From contig CBDFKK010000008.1 in NCBI GenBank assembly GCA_965248815.1, positions 2,604,001 through 2,668,000 on the forward strand: a stretch of DNA of 64,000 nt. The letters are read 5' to 3'. This stretch comes from CBDFKK01 sp965248815 (lineage in GTDB: Bacteria; Pseudomonadota; Alphaproteobacteria; SMXP01). Positions 9,665-19,226 of the stretch are shown here, one piece after another. The notes under the pieces are model-generated. The model was not told the DNA's origin and made no database searches. It saw only the letters and a list, made by a program, of their open reading frames with translations. The first letter of the stretch is position 1. Each line of letters begins with the position of its first letter. The position numbers and the translations under genes were made by a program.

Positions 9665-10039
9665 ATGACCGAAACAACCTATATCTTAAATGTAGTGGCC
9701 GCGCCGGGACGCGCCGACAATGTTGCTAACTTCTTCCGTGATCTCGAGCCCTCACTACGGGACGCACAGGGATTTAAATCTCGCCAGATTTACCAATGCC
9801 GGGTAGGAGTGATGGCTCAATCGATTAACAAACACTTTTTGGGGAAAGACGCCGAGAGCATCGAAGTTCCGGTTGAGGATGATAAAGGCACGCAATTCGT
9901 CGTTATCGAGAAATGGGAATCCATCCAAGACCGCATGGCGTTCTCTAAAAATCTGAATTCAGGACGAAGCAACGACCTCAAGTCCAACCTATTGCCCCAA
10001 CACAGTCACGAGTTCTTTGAAAACATTTCGGTCGCTTGA
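9665..10039 (+). CDS. Small ABM/dimeric alpha-beta barrel-like protein
   Basis: A 124-residue protein starting MTETTYILNVVAAPGR. The pattern of an N-terminal beta strand, RADNVANFFRDLEPSLRDAQGFKSRQIYQ, then FVVIEKWESIQDRMAF resembles the antibiotic biosynthesis monooxygenase-like (ABM) fold, with the EKWES strand typical of that group. A frame open from 9341 is only upstream readthrough; the ATG at 9665 is chosen because homology-like sequence begins there and it clears the divergent FKBP gene. The role is unknown: relatives include monooxygenases, haem-degrading proteins and stress proteins. It stands alone between divergent and co-directional genes. Confidence 0.7.
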   Translation: MTETTYILNVVAAPGRADNVANFFRDLEPSLRDAQGFKSRQIYQCRVGVMAQSINKHFLGKDAESIEVPVEDDKGTQFVVIEKWESIQDRMAFSKNLNSGRSNDLKSNLLPQHSHEFFENISVA

Positions 10040-10144
10040 GGGTCCTCGGGTAAGGGTCTGAGATAGCGCGGCATTTCGTCCGCTCACAATTAGGAATATG
10101 ATTTAGCCGGCCTTTTCGGGCGTTCGGGTCTTGAAGTCGGTCAA

Positions 10145-10158
10145 CTTCCAGCTGGAAG
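10145..10158. promoter_or_regulatory. Perfect 14-bp palindrome upstream of the exported NmrA-like gene
   Basis: CTTCCAGCTGGAAG is a perfect inverted repeat located 53 bases before the ATG at 10212. Its position suits an operator or a hairpin in the 5' leader. No copy was noticed elsewhere in the window and no regulator is adjacent, so the function is an inference. Confidence 0.35.
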
Positions 10159-10211
10159 GTCCGTTTCGTGTGTGCCACTGTCGCTCCAACTGGTTTCAAG
10201 GGGAGTGACTC

Positions 10212-11021
10212 ATGGATAGACGAAAATTTCTGAATTTGACGGCAACGGGCGCGATGGCGTCGCTGGCCTCGTTAAAAGCGTTTGCCGGCGCCCACGCACA
10301 GCTTCCGACCATCGCGCTTATGGGCGCGACTTCTCGCTCTGGCCGGGAGATCGTCCGGCAGGGGCTGGAAAAGGGATACAAGATCAAGGGATTCGCGCGC
10401 ACGCCGTCGAAGCTCGGCGTCGAGCACGAAAACCTTGAATTGTTCCAAGGTGACATTCGCGATCTCGCCACGATCGAAGCAGTGCTCGAGGGCGACGAAG
10501 TGGTGGTCTCGATGGTCGGGCGCGGCCCGCCCGCCAATCCCATGGCCGAAGTTGGACCCGTCGACATTTATACTGTCATGGGTGAAAACCTAATTACCGC
10601 CATGAAGAACAAAGGCAACAAGCGTTTGATTATGGCAAGTTCGACAGGCGTGGAGCATCGGTTACCGATCGACAGCGAAAAGCCCGCGCCTGGCGATATG
10701 TCCAACATGTGGCGTTGGAATGCGCGCCATCTCTACAACAACATGTATGAGATGGAAGAAATGATCGAGAAAAGCGGCCTCGAATACATTTTGCTGCGCC
10801 CTGGCTTTATGGTCGAGCGTCCTGCGCGCAACGATTTGCAGTTCGACACGACCGGCAATACCCCGGGCGCGCGGGTTATTACGTATGAAGATTGGGCGGC
10901 GTACATCTTGGATAATCTCACAAGCGACGATTATCTCAACAAGGCCGTTGGCATTTATTCCGACAACGTGATGAACGTTCAAGCGGAAATCGACGAATAT
11001 ATGTCGAAGAAAGACAAATAA
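10212..11021 (+). CDS. Tat-exported NmrA-like NAD(P)-binding protein
   Basis: A 269-residue protein with a strong start (AAGGGGAG upstream). The leader MDRRKFLNLTATG plus a hydrophobic stretch ending AGAHAQ is a good twin-arginine signal. The mature N-terminus carries a Rossmann nucleotide-binding motif (IALMGATSRSGREIV), then GDIRDLATIEAVLEG and LIMASSTGVEH, and LRPGFMVERP, typical of atypical short-chain dehydrogenases of the NmrA/NAD(P)H-binding group. Export of a nicotinamide-binding fold is unusual but possible through Tat with a bound cofactor. A hairpin follows the stop, so it is probably monocistronic. Its substrate cannot be read from the sequence. Confidence 0.85.
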   Translation: MDRRKFLNLTATGAMASLASLKAFAGAHAQLPTIALMGATSRSGREIVRQGLEKGYKIKGFARTPSKLGVEHENLELFQGDIRDLATIEAVLEGDEVVVSMVGRGPPANPMAEVGPVDIYTVMGENLITAMKNKGNKRLIMASSTGVEHRLPIDSEKPAPGDMSNMWRWNARHLYNNMYEMEEMIEKSGLEYILLRPGFMVERPARNDLQFDTTGNTPGARVITYEDWAAYILDNLTSDDYLNKAVGIYSDNVMNVQAEIDEYMSKKDK

Positions 11022-11043
11022 TAAAATTCATCAGTTCAACATA

Positions 11044-11073
11044 GCGGCGGCCTTTAATTTGGGCCGCCGCTTT
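11044..11073 (+). terminator. Hairpin terminator after the exported NmrA-like gene
   Basis: GCGGCGGCC and GGCCGCCGC form a perfect nine-base-pair stem with a nine-base loop, followed by only a short TTT run. It lies between the stop at 11021 and the DUF1838 start at 11115. The weak U-tract leaves some doubt. Confidence 0.6.
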
Positions 11074-11114
11074 GTCGATGTCGAGTTGATATCTCAGGAA
11101 TTTGAGGAACAATC

Positions 11115-12191
11115 ATGCAATCTAGTTTCATTAACAATCTCATGGTCGACAAACGCGACACGCTTAAGCTTTTGACAGGCGCGGGTCTTGCTACTGCTTC
11201 GTCGTCGAGCCTTGCTTTTAGCATGGGAGGAATCGCGGCGACCGGTGGTCTCAATTACGAAGATCCATATGACAATCTTTATGCCTTCGGCAAGTTATGG
11301 TCGGGTTTTGAGGAACCGGTTATCGGCGCATTTCACGGACTGATGTATGGCCGCATCGGCGACAAGCGTATGGTGCCAATCTTTGGCTATGTCGGCACAG
11401 GCGTTCTGCTTTGCAAAGTTGCGGAAAACGGTGACCTCCAAATTCAATCGCGCGAGACTGGCTACTTCACTGACTTGGAAAGCGGCGATATCTTAGAGCA
11501 ATGGGACAATCCGTGGACCGGCGAAACCGTCGATGTTTATCACTTTTACAATGACGTGCTGGTTGGCCGCATTGGACCCGAAATCCCGAAATTCTTTATG
11601 GGCGCCAACAACGATTCACCGACTCTCATGAATGAAGGAACCGTCTTCCCTAATGAAGACGGAAAATATCCTTTTGTCTTGCCATTTCAGCAGTTCGGCG
11701 ACGAACTCATGCTGGGATGGGATTATACCCACGAATACGCCAATCCGGTCGCGCCTGAAGGCTGGCCTAAATCATCGACGGGTCCGCGCATTTCTCCGTC
11801 AGAACATTTCACCATGTATGTATCTAAGCAGGAAATCGAAGACCGCGACTTACCGACCGCACGCATGAAAGCCGGCTTTAGCCGTGTTTCCCAATGGTGG
11901 CCATTCATGAAAATGGGCGGTACAGAGTTTGAGAACGGCGTCATGTTCGGCCGCATGTTTTCTCACAAAGGGCTCAAAGGCTACGACGACGTGCCCCGAA
12001 AAATGCTGGACTACATCGAAAAGCACGCGCCGGAATATTTGACTTTGCCCGACATTGGTTGGGAGCCGACCACTCATCGTATGGATACGTGGAAAGTCTA
12101 CGCCAAAGACATTCCGCCAGAAAATCCGAACTATGCGGATTACAAGCCGGATGATTTTACGCCGCCGACGGGAAGTGGCGCGCGCGTATAA
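11115..12191 (+). CDS. DUF1838 family protein, exported
   Basis: A 358-residue protein with GAGGAAC before the ATG. The N-terminus (VDKRDTLKLLTGAGLATASSSSLAF) is a Tat-like leader with KR instead of RR. The DUF1838 core is clear: GYFTDLESGDILEQWDNP and WTGETVDVYHFYNDV, then QWWPFMKMG and a C-terminal KHAPEYLTLPDIGWEP segment. It is the longest DUF1838 member in the window. Two SnoaL-like lipoprotein genes follow on the same strand, 42 bases and then 52 bases away, suggesting an operon. The recurring DUF1838/SnoaL neighbourhood (also at 33 kb) suggests a shared pathway, but the reaction is unknown. Confidence 0.88.
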   Translation: MQSSFINNLMVDKRDTLKLLTGAGLATASSSSLAFSMGGIAATGGLNYEDPYDNLYAFGKLWSGFEEPVIGAFHGLMYGRIGDKRMVPIFGYVGTGVLLCKVAENGDLQIQSRETGYFTDLESGDILEQWDNPWTGETVDVYHFYNDVLVGRIGPEIPKFFMGANNDSPTLMNEGTVFPNEDGKYPFVLPFQQFGDELMLGWDYTHEYANPVAPEGWPKSSTGPRISPSEHFTMYVSKQEIEDRDLPTARMKAGFSRVSQWWPFMKMGGTEFENGVMFGRMFSHKGLKGYDDVPRKMLDYIEKHAPEYLTLPDIGWEPTTHRMDTWKVYAKDIPPENPNYADYKPDDFTPPTGSGARV

Positions 12192-12233
12192 CAATGGCGG
12201 CGGCCTGGGGCCGCCTCAAGGGGAGGCAACAAG

Positions 12234-12776
12234 ATGAGTAAAGTGGAAAACAACATTCGGTTTGCAAAAGTCCTACGTTGGATTATTCCTGTCGCCGCGC
12301 TTGCGATTACCGGATGCACTACGGTTTCTACCGATGCTGAAAGCAATGCAACCGAAACCACAATGTCCGACGACGGCTTCGAGAGAGCCAAAAGCCGGTT
12401 CTATGAAGAAGACAACCGTTACGTCGGCGTCATCGAGGAGTCGGAGGAGTTCTTCAACAATAGGGACGTTGAAGGCGCCATCTTAAGCCTTGATGACGAT
12501 TTCGTTATGTATGAAGTGACGGAAGTGGGCGCGGAGGAACGCGTGCGCGGCGTCGAGCAAGTGAGACAAGCCGTAGGCGCTTCATTTGGAACGGGCAAAT
12601 GGCTAGGCGCCAATGTCTATAAATGGGGCCTCACCGACAACACCTTGGTGCAAATCGAAGAAGATTTTTTCAGCAACGACGACGGCAGCCGCTACTCCAT
12701 TAAGACCCTTGTCGTCTTTGAACATCGTGACGGCAAGCGCTGGCGCGAATGGCGCTTTAAGCCGAAGGATATGTAG
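12234..12776 (+). CDS. SnoaL-like (NTF2-fold) lipoprotein, tandem copy 1
   Basis: A 180-residue protein with GGGGAGG upstream of its ATG. The N-terminal hydrophobic stretch ends in ITGCTT, a lipobox, so it is probably a lipid-anchored periplasmic protein. The mature domain (SEEFFNNRDVEGAILSLDDDFVMYEV, ERVRGVEQVRQAVGASF, TLVVFEHRDGKRWREWRF) has the alpha+beta pattern of the SnoaL/NTF2-like fold. No catalytic residues can be assigned. The next gene encodes a close paralogue sharing the FVMY, RVRG, LTDNTLVQIE and DGKRWREW segments, indicating tandem duplication. Located 42 bases after the DUF1838 gene. Confidence 0.85.
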   Translation: MSKVENNIRFAKVLRWIIPVAALAITGCTTVSTDAESNATETTMSDDGFERAKSRFYEEDNRYVGVIEESEEFFNNRDVEGAILSLDDDFVMYEVTEVGAEERVRGVEQVRQAVGASFGTGKWLGANVYKWGLTDNTLVQIEEDFFSNDDGSRYSIKTLVVFEHRDGKRWREWRFKPKDM

Positions 12777-12828
12777 GGCCCGTCACGCCTAGTTCTAAGG
12801 TTTTTCCAACTGAGCAAGAGCCAAAGTC

Positions 12829-13335
12829 ATGTTGAGTTTCATGGAAGCCGTTTTTCGCAACCCGAAATCATTCCGCGTGATTGTAGTGGCGCTTGTACTT
12901 GCCGGATGCGAAGGCGTGCCCGAATCCGACGATGGCTTTGAAACCGTCAACAGTCGGTTCTACGACGAAAATAATCGCTATGCGCAGATTAACGAAGAAT
13001 CTTCGGACCGTTTTACTAATCTGGACATCGAAGGCGCCGTTGCCGGGCTTGATGAAGACTTTGTCATGTATGCCATCACTGAAGCGGGCGCCGAAGAGCG
13101 AGTTCGCGGCAAGGACGCGGTCCGGACAGCGCTCGGGTCGACCTTCGGCAAAGGCAATTGGCTCGGCGCGGATGTATATCGGTGGGGATTGACCGATAAC
13201 ACACTCGTTCAAATCGAAGCCGACAATTACACGACCGAAGATGGCGGTATCGAGGTCATCAAGACACTAGTTGTTATCGAATACCGGGACGGCAAGCGCT
13301 GGCGCGAGTGGCACTTTAAGCCTAACGATATGTGA
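12829..13335 (+). CDS. SnoaL-like (NTF2-fold) lipoprotein, tandem copy 2
   Basis: A 168-residue paralogue of the preceding gene. It has its own lipobox (VLAGCEG) after a short signal peptide. The SnoaL-like domain contains LDEDFVMYAITEAGAEERVRG, LGADVYRWGLTDNTLVQIE and YRDGKRWREWHFKPNDM, nearly collinear with copy 1. The Shine-Dalgarno sequence is weak, suggesting coupling to the upstream gene. It may bind a small hydrophobic ligand or act with the upstream DUF1838 protein, but that is inference. No terminator is obvious in the 177 bases before the next gene. Confidence 0.85.
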   Translation: MLSFMEAVFRNPKSFRVIVVALVLAGCEGVPESDDGFETVNSRFYDENNRYAQINEESSDRFTNLDIEGAVAGLDEDFVMYAITEAGAEERVRGKDAVRTALGSTFGKGNWLGADVYRWGLTDNTLVQIEADNYTTEDGGIEVIKTLVVIEYRDGKRWREWHFKPNDM

Positions 13336-13512
13336 GTTCCAATATGCGGTAGAATGACCCCCTGACGGTGTGTTTTGTGCACGTAAGTTAGAGCTTTCAT
13401 TCGGTCAGCTTGATCTGAGTTATTCGATTACAAATTACTCCGATACAAAAAATCTTTGGAAATTTCTGGCCGTAGTACTTGCTACCGGATACCCGTAGGA
13501 AAATTACGAGCC

Positions 13513-15971
13513 ATGCATTTCTATATCGGGCTATTTTTGATCACGGCGGCAACTTTGATGCTCCAGATCATTCAGACGCGCATCTTATCAGTGGTCGCTT
13601 GGTATCATCTCGCTTTCTTTGCGATAAGCACAGCGATGTTTGGCCTGACCCTTGGGGCTGTGTGGGTCTACCTGCGCGGTAGCCGATTTTCCCAGAAGAC
13701 ACTGTCTTATGATCTCTCCTATTTCAGCTCAGCTTTTGCCGTGAGCATAGCTCTTGCGCTCGCCGTTCAGATGACCTTGTCTCCGGTAGATCGAATGACG
13801 GCGACAAATGTGATCACTTGGATCGAACTCGCGCTTTGTTTGTCGGTTCCTTTCTTCTTTTCAGGTGTAGTAGTCAGTCTTGCTTTAACGCGCAGTCCTT
13901 ATCCGATTGGGCGAGTTTATGGTGTGGATCTATTTGGCGCAGCAACAGGTTGTCTGGGCGTGATCCTACTTCTCAATTTTACAGATGGCCCATCGGCGGT
14001 TCTTTGGGTCGCTGCACTCGCGGCGCTTGGCGCACTATTTTTTGGTTGGTCCTCAATTGGCGCCCCACCGGAAAGGCTGCCAATCTTTGCGACACTCATG
14101 CAGAGGCGACTTTGGTTCTTGGGAATTTTTGTGCTTTTGCGCTTACAAACGGCTTTGGGCAGTCGCAAAATGGATTGCGCCCCATTCTCGTGAAAAACAG
14201 AGTCGAGACCGTGGCGTTTAGAGATTCATTCATTTTCGAAGAATGGAATTCTTTTTCACGGATACTTGTCAGAGAGTCGCGCACTCTCAATCCGCATCTG
14301 TGGGGCGCTTCGCCAAAGTTTTCAAGTCGAAACTGGCAGATTGAGCATCGTGACCTGACCATCGATGGCTTGGCAGGAACAAAGTCAATCGGAATTGCCG
14401 GTGATCCGAAAAAAGCGGGGTTCCTAAAATACGATGTTACGAATTTTGCTTACTATCTGCCCAACATTAATAAGGCAGCAATCATTGGAATTGGCGGCGG
14501 CCGCGACATGCTCAGCGCCCGCGTGTTTGGTGTAGAAGATGTTACGGGAGTCGAAGTCAACCCAATTTTTGTGCGCCTTTTGACGGCGGAACCCCGATAT
14601 CGAGATTTCATGGGACTTTACCAGCTGGATGGCCTGCGCTTTGAAAACGACGAAGCGCGAAGTTGGTTTGCCCGAAATACGGAGAGGTTCGATCTCATTC
14701 AAATGAGCTTGATCGATACCTGGGCGGCAACGGGAGCCGGCGCTTTTTCGCTCACCGAAAATGGCCTCTATACGGTCGAAGCCTGGAGGGTCTTGCTGCG
14801 CCGCCTGTCGCCGGACGGCATATTTACCGTAAGCCGTTGGTATAGCGGGGCTAATCCTGATGAAGCGGGGCGGGCCTTGAGCATAGCGGTGGCGAGTTTG
14901 ATCGAGGAAGGCGTCGGCAATCCCAAAGCACATTTAATGATGGTGGCGAGTCGGGGCGTTGCAACACTTGTCATGTCTCGCAGCCCATTCTCCGAAGAGC
15001 GACTCGCTCTGTTGAACCAAACAGCCGAAGAGCTTGATTACAAAGTATTGTTTCACCCTCGGAATGAAAGTGGGATTGCTACACTTGAGACGATTAACAA
15101 TCAATCTACACGCCGGTCTCTAGAGGAGTTCACGTCCGGTTTGGATCTTGATCTCACGCCCTCGACAGACAATCGGCCATTTTTTTTCAATCAGCTGCCG
15201 TTCAAACGCGCAATTCAAGTTTTGGTCGCAGGCCTTTTCGGTGACGCCCCTGAACTTGGTGGTATTGTCTCTAAGGGCAATCTATATGCGACGATAACTT
15301 TAATCGTCCTTTTCATAATTTCACTTGTATTGGTGGTAGCCACCATCGTCGTGCCATTGCGGTCGGCGATCGCAAATTCCGGTCTCAATTTGGCGCTTGG
15401 GGGAACGGCCTATTTCTTCTTCATTGGTGCAGGTTTTATGCTCATGGAAATTGCCATGTTGCAGCGTTTGAGTGTGTTTTTAGTACATCCGATTTACTCA
15501 CTTGGGATCGTCTTGTTTTCACTCATTCTATCAACGGGTATTGGAAGTATTGCTAGTGATAGTGTGCGATTGGACACGCGAGCGAGGTTCCTAATTTGGT
15601 CTATTGCGACCGCACTTTACATTGCCAGCTGGCAATTGTGGTTGGGCGATTTATTGAATTCAAATGATGGCACCAGTTTAGCAATGCGTGGATTAGTTTG
15701 TGTTGTTGTGCTGTTTCCAGCCGGACTTCTAATGGGATTTGGATTTCCGACGGGAATGCGGCTTGTCTCCGAGATCAGCTCACGACCCACGCCATGGTTC
15801 TGGGGAATTAATGGTGCCGCAGGCGTATTGGCTTCATCTGCAGCCATTGCCATCGGAATTGCATATGGGATCAATACGACGCTAACGGCATCCGCAATTT
15901 GTTATTTGATGTTGATACCAGCGACCCTGTTCATTGGATTGCCACAAAGCAATGCAAGAAACTCGGCTTAA
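13513..15971 (+). pseudogene. Membrane spermidine-synthase-like methyltransferase-fold gene, single frameshift
   Basis: ATG 13513 opens a frame with six or so membrane helices (FYIGLFLITAATLMLQ onward) that ends at 14193. A second frame carries on to 15971 with the rest of the family. The junction lies near 14137-14141, where restoring one G in CTTTTGCGCTTAC rejoins ALTNGFGQSQNGLRPIL to the upstream frame, so a one-base deletion is the simplest reading. The C-terminal part holds a SAM-dependent fold with AAIIGIGGGRDMLSARVFG and VTGVEVNP, then a further set of membrane helices (PIYSLGIVLFSLIL, GLLMGFGFPTGMR). Intact relatives are about 800-residue polytopic proteins related to spermidine synthases whose function is poorly known. 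It is a pseudogene or carries a sequence error. Confidence 0.8.
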
Positions 15972-16121
15972 TGCCGATTTCTGATCACATTCAAACTACA
16001 GATCACTTTGTTGAATTCTCGGTGCATCGCAGGCGTTAGCGGTAAGAATCTAATAGTCATCTTGTCCGTGGAAGTGACTGCAATAGCATATATGCTCTGC
16101 GTGTCTCGAATTACGGTGGCG

Positions 16122-16982
16122 CTAACTTCCTTGATAAACCTCAATATGGTCCTTGACGAATTGCTCGACGGACGTCGGCTCGCGTCCGAGCACCTGACGG
16201 ATTGTGTCAGTCGTATGCGTGCCGGCTTTTTCGGAAAGAAGCTTGAACTCGTCACAAACCGCATTGACGCGCCATTCCGGCAAACCAACTTGAGTCAAGA
16301 CTTTCCGGAAGTCTTCCACGGGCTGCGCGACGTAGCGAATTTCTCTTCCCAGAACCTTTGAAAATTTTTCCGCGACCTGCGACAAGCTTAAGGCTTCCGG
16401 TCCGGTCATATTGTAGCTCTTGTTGAGATGGGCGTCGTCGGTCAAGGCCAATCGAATGATCTCGGCAACGTCACGAAGGTCAGTCGGGGCCACGACGGCG
16501 TTGCCGAGTGCCATGACGATTTCGTCACTCGCTTTGATCGTGCGTGCCGAAGTCAATAAATTCTGTGTAAAGAAGGTCGGCTTGATCATCGTCCAGTCAA
16601 GTCCGGACGCTCGAATGTAGTCTTCCGATGCGACATGCATTGCAGGAATCGGCTTGGTCGTCCCCGCTTCCGATTCCATCGAAGACAATTTGATCAGATG
16701 TTTTACGCCTGCGGCAACGGAACAATCCGTAAACTGCTTTTCGATGGTGAGTTGGTCTTCTCCGTTGGACATGATGAGGACAGCTTTGTCGACTCCTTGG
16801 AGCGCCTTGCTGACCGCGTCCGCATCGGCCATTTCGCCTAAGGCAATTTCGGCGCCAAGATCCTTAAGCGCCGCTGCCTTGTCCGCGTTGCGCACCAGCG
16901 CTCGAAACGGAATATTGTTGGCAGCCAGTTGTTTGGCCACTTCACCGCCGGTCTTTCCCGTTGCGCCCGTCAATAAAATCAT
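16122..16982 (-). CDS. NmrA-family NAD(P)H-binding reductase (QorB-like)
   Basis: I choose ATG 16982, which has AAGGA nine bases upstream; a TTG at 16991 is an alternative. The protein is about 286 residues. It starts with a Rossmann motif (ILLTGATGKTGGEVAKQL), then ALVRNADKAAALKDLGAEI, KLSSMESEAGT, WTMIKPTFFTQNLL and a C-terminal KDHIEVYQ segment. This is the atypical SDR layout of NmrA/QorB-type quinone or NAD(P)H-sensing proteins. No leader is present, so it is cytoplasmic, unlike the related gene at 10212. It is convergent with the frameshifted membrane gene and divergent from the sugar kinase. The substrate is not evident. Confidence 0.9.
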   Translation of the reverse strand: MILLTGATGKTGGEVAKQLAANNIPFRALVRNADKAAALKDLGAEIALGEMADADAVSKALQGVDKAVLIMSNGEDQLTIEKQFTDCSVAAGVKHLIKLSSMESEAGTTKPIPAMHVASEDYIRASGLDWTMIKPTFFTQNLLTSARTIKASDEIVMALGNAVVAPTDLRDVAEIIRLALTDDAHLNKSYNMTGPEALSLSQVAEKFSKVLGREIRYVAQPVEDFRKVLTQVGLPEWRVNAVCDEFKLLSEKAGTHTTDTIRQVLGREPTSVEQFVKDHIEVYQGS

Positions 16983-17254
16983 GTCACCCAATCCTTCTTT
17001 GAAATGAAGCGCCTATGCGATTATAGGTCGTTCCCAAGTCTAATGAGCGAAAATCGAAAGGAACGCAAGAGGCGTGAGCCATAGTGTTCACTTGTGCATG
17101 CAACGCGGGAGCCGTCCGAAGAAGCGGGTGTGATGAAGCTAAGGTTCCGTACCCGTTTGCGCCGCTACTTGGCGCATTGTATCGTTTGGCGGCCGCGCGC
17201 CTGGCGCCGCTCGTCAAAGAAATCACACGGCTCAGTCTCAAAGGGTGATGGTTC

Positions 17255-18166
17255 ATGGGAAAAGTCTGGGTAGCCGGAAGCATTAATGTCGATCTCGTCG
17301 TGACTGCGGAGCGATTTCCAAAACCCGGCGAAACGCTTATTGGCAATGGATTCGAAACATTTCCGGGCGGCAAGGGCGCCAACCAAGCCGTCGCGGCGGC
17401 CTTGTCCGGTGCGCCCTGCTCCATGATCGGCCGCCTGGGCGAGGATACGTTCAGCCAATTCCTATTGGACTTTCTGAAGTCCAAAGACGTCGACGTCAGC
17501 CTTGTTGAAATAACGAAAGATGCGGTTTGCGGTACGGCACTCATTACCGTGGCGGAGCAGGACAACACTATTATTGTTGTCTCAGGCGCAAACGCCCTTC
17601 TTTCGGCACAGGACGTCGGTGCCCCTGTATTGACGGCGGGTGACGTTCTGGTAGCTCAGCTGGAAACCCCTATCGAAACGACCATCGCATTCTTCCGGCG
17701 CGGCCGGGAAGCCGGTGCCAGGTCCATATTCAACGGTGCCCCTGCCCTCGACGAAGGACGGCAAGTCTTTCCTCACGCCGACATTGTGGTTCTTAATGAA
17801 ACAGAGCTTGCGATCTTTTCTGGCAAGGCCGTTTGCGATGACAGTCAAGTTCAAAAAATCATCAACATCATGCGCGGTCTACGTGTCACGGTTCGCCAAG
17901 ATATAATTGTTACGCTTGGTGCGAACGGCGTGTTGGGGTTGAGCGGCGACGAAATTTCACAGGTTCCCGGGCGGAAGGTCAGCGTCGTTGATACGACTGG
18001 CGCGGGTGATTGTTTTGTTGGCGCCCTAGCGGCGCGCTTGGCCCAAGGAAACGATTTCGGCCAAGCGCTTCGCTTTGCGAATGCGGCGGCATCGATCGCG
18101 GTGACGCGTCCCGGCGCCGGAACGGGAATGCCCCAGGGTGCAGAAGTGAATGAACTATTGGCTTAA
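17255..18166 (+). CDS. rbsK: Ribokinase-family (PfkB) sugar kinase
   Basis: A 303-residue protein with AAGGGTGATG upstream of its ATG. It has the two PfkB signatures: GGKGANQAVAA near residues 40-50 and DTTGAGDCFVGA near 246-257, with Asp252 as the expected catalytic base and the GAGD anion hole intact. It opens with VAGSINVDLVV, the ribokinase-type substrate region. The likely reaction is ATP-dependent phosphorylation of ribose or a similar sugar. The closest match by eye is ribokinase, but no ribose transporter or rbsD lies nearby, so another sugar or nucleoside is possible. Its stop overlaps the convergent hydrolase stop by four bases. Confidence 0.9.
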   Translation: MGKVWVAGSINVDLVVTAERFPKPGETLIGNGFETFPGGKGANQAVAAALSGAPCSMIGRLGEDTFSQFLLDFLKSKDVDVSLVEITKDAVCGTALITVAEQDNTIIVVSGANALLSAQDVGAPVLTAGDVLVAQLETPIETTIAFFRRGREAGARSIFNGAPALDEGRQVFPHADIVVLNETELAIFSGKAVCDDSQVQKIINIMRGLRVTVRQDIIVTLGANGVLGLSGDEISQVPGRKVSVVDTTGAGDCFVGALAARLAQGNDFGQALRFANAAASIAVTRPGAGTGMPQGAEVNELLA

Positions 18167-19140
18167 AGATCCTCAGGCTTGACCATCTGCGTCTGGCGCA
18201 ATTCGTCGTCCATTTCTCCCAGTAGAAAAGCCCTTATGTCGCCTTCCAATAGCGCGGGCTCTTCAAGATAGGGATAGTGACCTGTCCCCGGATATTTTTT
18301 GACGAGTGACGGCGCGCCGTTTATCCAGTGCTGAAAGACATCTGCCTCTAAATGCACAACCGTGGGATTGTCTTTGCCCCACATGATTAATGTCGGCGCT
18401 CGTATCCCCGCGAGCACGCTTTGCGGATCTCCCGTTTCGTAAACAAACCGATTTCGCGATTCCAAAAAATCTTCGCGGCGGTGTGTGTCGAACTGCATTT
18501 CAGGTAGCCAATCCGGCGGTTCATTGGGATCGATGAAATTGACGTCGAGGGATTGTTCCCAATAGGCCTGAGGTTTCAAAGGCATATCGTCGTATTTTGC
18601 AAAATCCGGGTTCGCGCGATTGGGATTTGTCCGCGCTGTGCGCGGCATGCCGGCCGAATTGATCAATACAAGGCGCTCAATGCGTCCAGGGTTGGCAGAC
18701 GCATACCTGAATCCGACAATGCCGCCGCTCGACGTGGCGACCAAAGCAAATGTATCCAGGCCAAGAGCATCGGCGAACTTGCCCACAATCTCTTCATTCC
18801 GCTTCATCGATTCTTTCTTTTTCGAATCGACGCCGCTCAGCCCGACCGCTGGAAAATCGAAGCGAACGACGCGAAACTCATCTTGTAGAGCCTTCGCCAA
18901 ACCATCCCAAGCGCTCAAATTGAAAAAAGACGCGTGCAACAACATGACGGTTGGACCGCTGCCTTGATCTTTGTAGTGAATTTCAATTCCGTCTACGTCC
19001 AAATATTGGGACTCGCTGGTCGCATACTTGGCACGCAAATCTTCAAGGCTGATTGTGTCGACAGTTTCGGCCGCTATTGCGTCAGGAATTCCCAATATCC
19101 CCAGCATCACCGCAGACAAATATTTTCGCAGACGTCTCAT
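18163..19140 (-). CDS. Exported alpha/beta-hydrolase
   Basis: The ATG at 19140, preceded by GGGAGA, gives 325 residues; a TTG 15 bases upstream is less likely. An N-terminal hydrophobic stretch (YLSAVMLGILGIPDAIAA) is a signal peptide. The fold is shown by VMLLHASFFNLSAWDGL (oxyanion region), FDFPAVGLSG, and the nucleophile elbow ATSSGGIVG with the middle Ser. PTLIMWGKDNPTVVH and PGTGHYPYLEEP near the C-terminus supply the acid and the catalytic His. Relatives include haloalkane dehalogenases, esterases and lactonases; the substrate is unknown. It is convergent with the sugar kinase and divergent from the FAD oxidoreductase at 19227. Confidence 0.88.
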   Translation of the reverse strand: MRRLRKYLSAVMLGILGIPDAIAAETVDTISLEDLRAKYATSESQYLDVDGIEIHYKDQGSGPTVMLLHASFFNLSAWDGLAKALQDEFRVVRFDFPAVGLSGVDSKKKESMKRNEEIVGKFADALGLDTFALVATSSGGIVGFRYASANPGRIERLVLINSAGMPRTARTNPNRANPDFAKYDDMPLKPQAYWEQSLDVNFIDPNEPPDWLPEMQFDTHRREDFLESRNRFVYETGDPQSVLAGIRAPTLIMWGKDNPTVVHLEADVFQHWINGAPSLVKKYPGTGHYPYLEEPALLEGDIRAFLLGEMDDELRQTQMVKPEDL

Positions 19141-19226
19141 ATCGCTTTCTCCCAAACACTACGCTGTTACACTATCACGAGCTGCCCCGGTTCTTTAACG
19201 GATATTGGCAGAGGAACACCCAGGGC

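Noticed and set aside
12192..12233. GC-rich hairpin between the DUF1838 gene and the first SnoaL lipoprotein
   Set aside because: The stem GGCGGC/GCCGCC has no T-run after it, and the genes on both sides seem co-transcribed; not called as a terminator.
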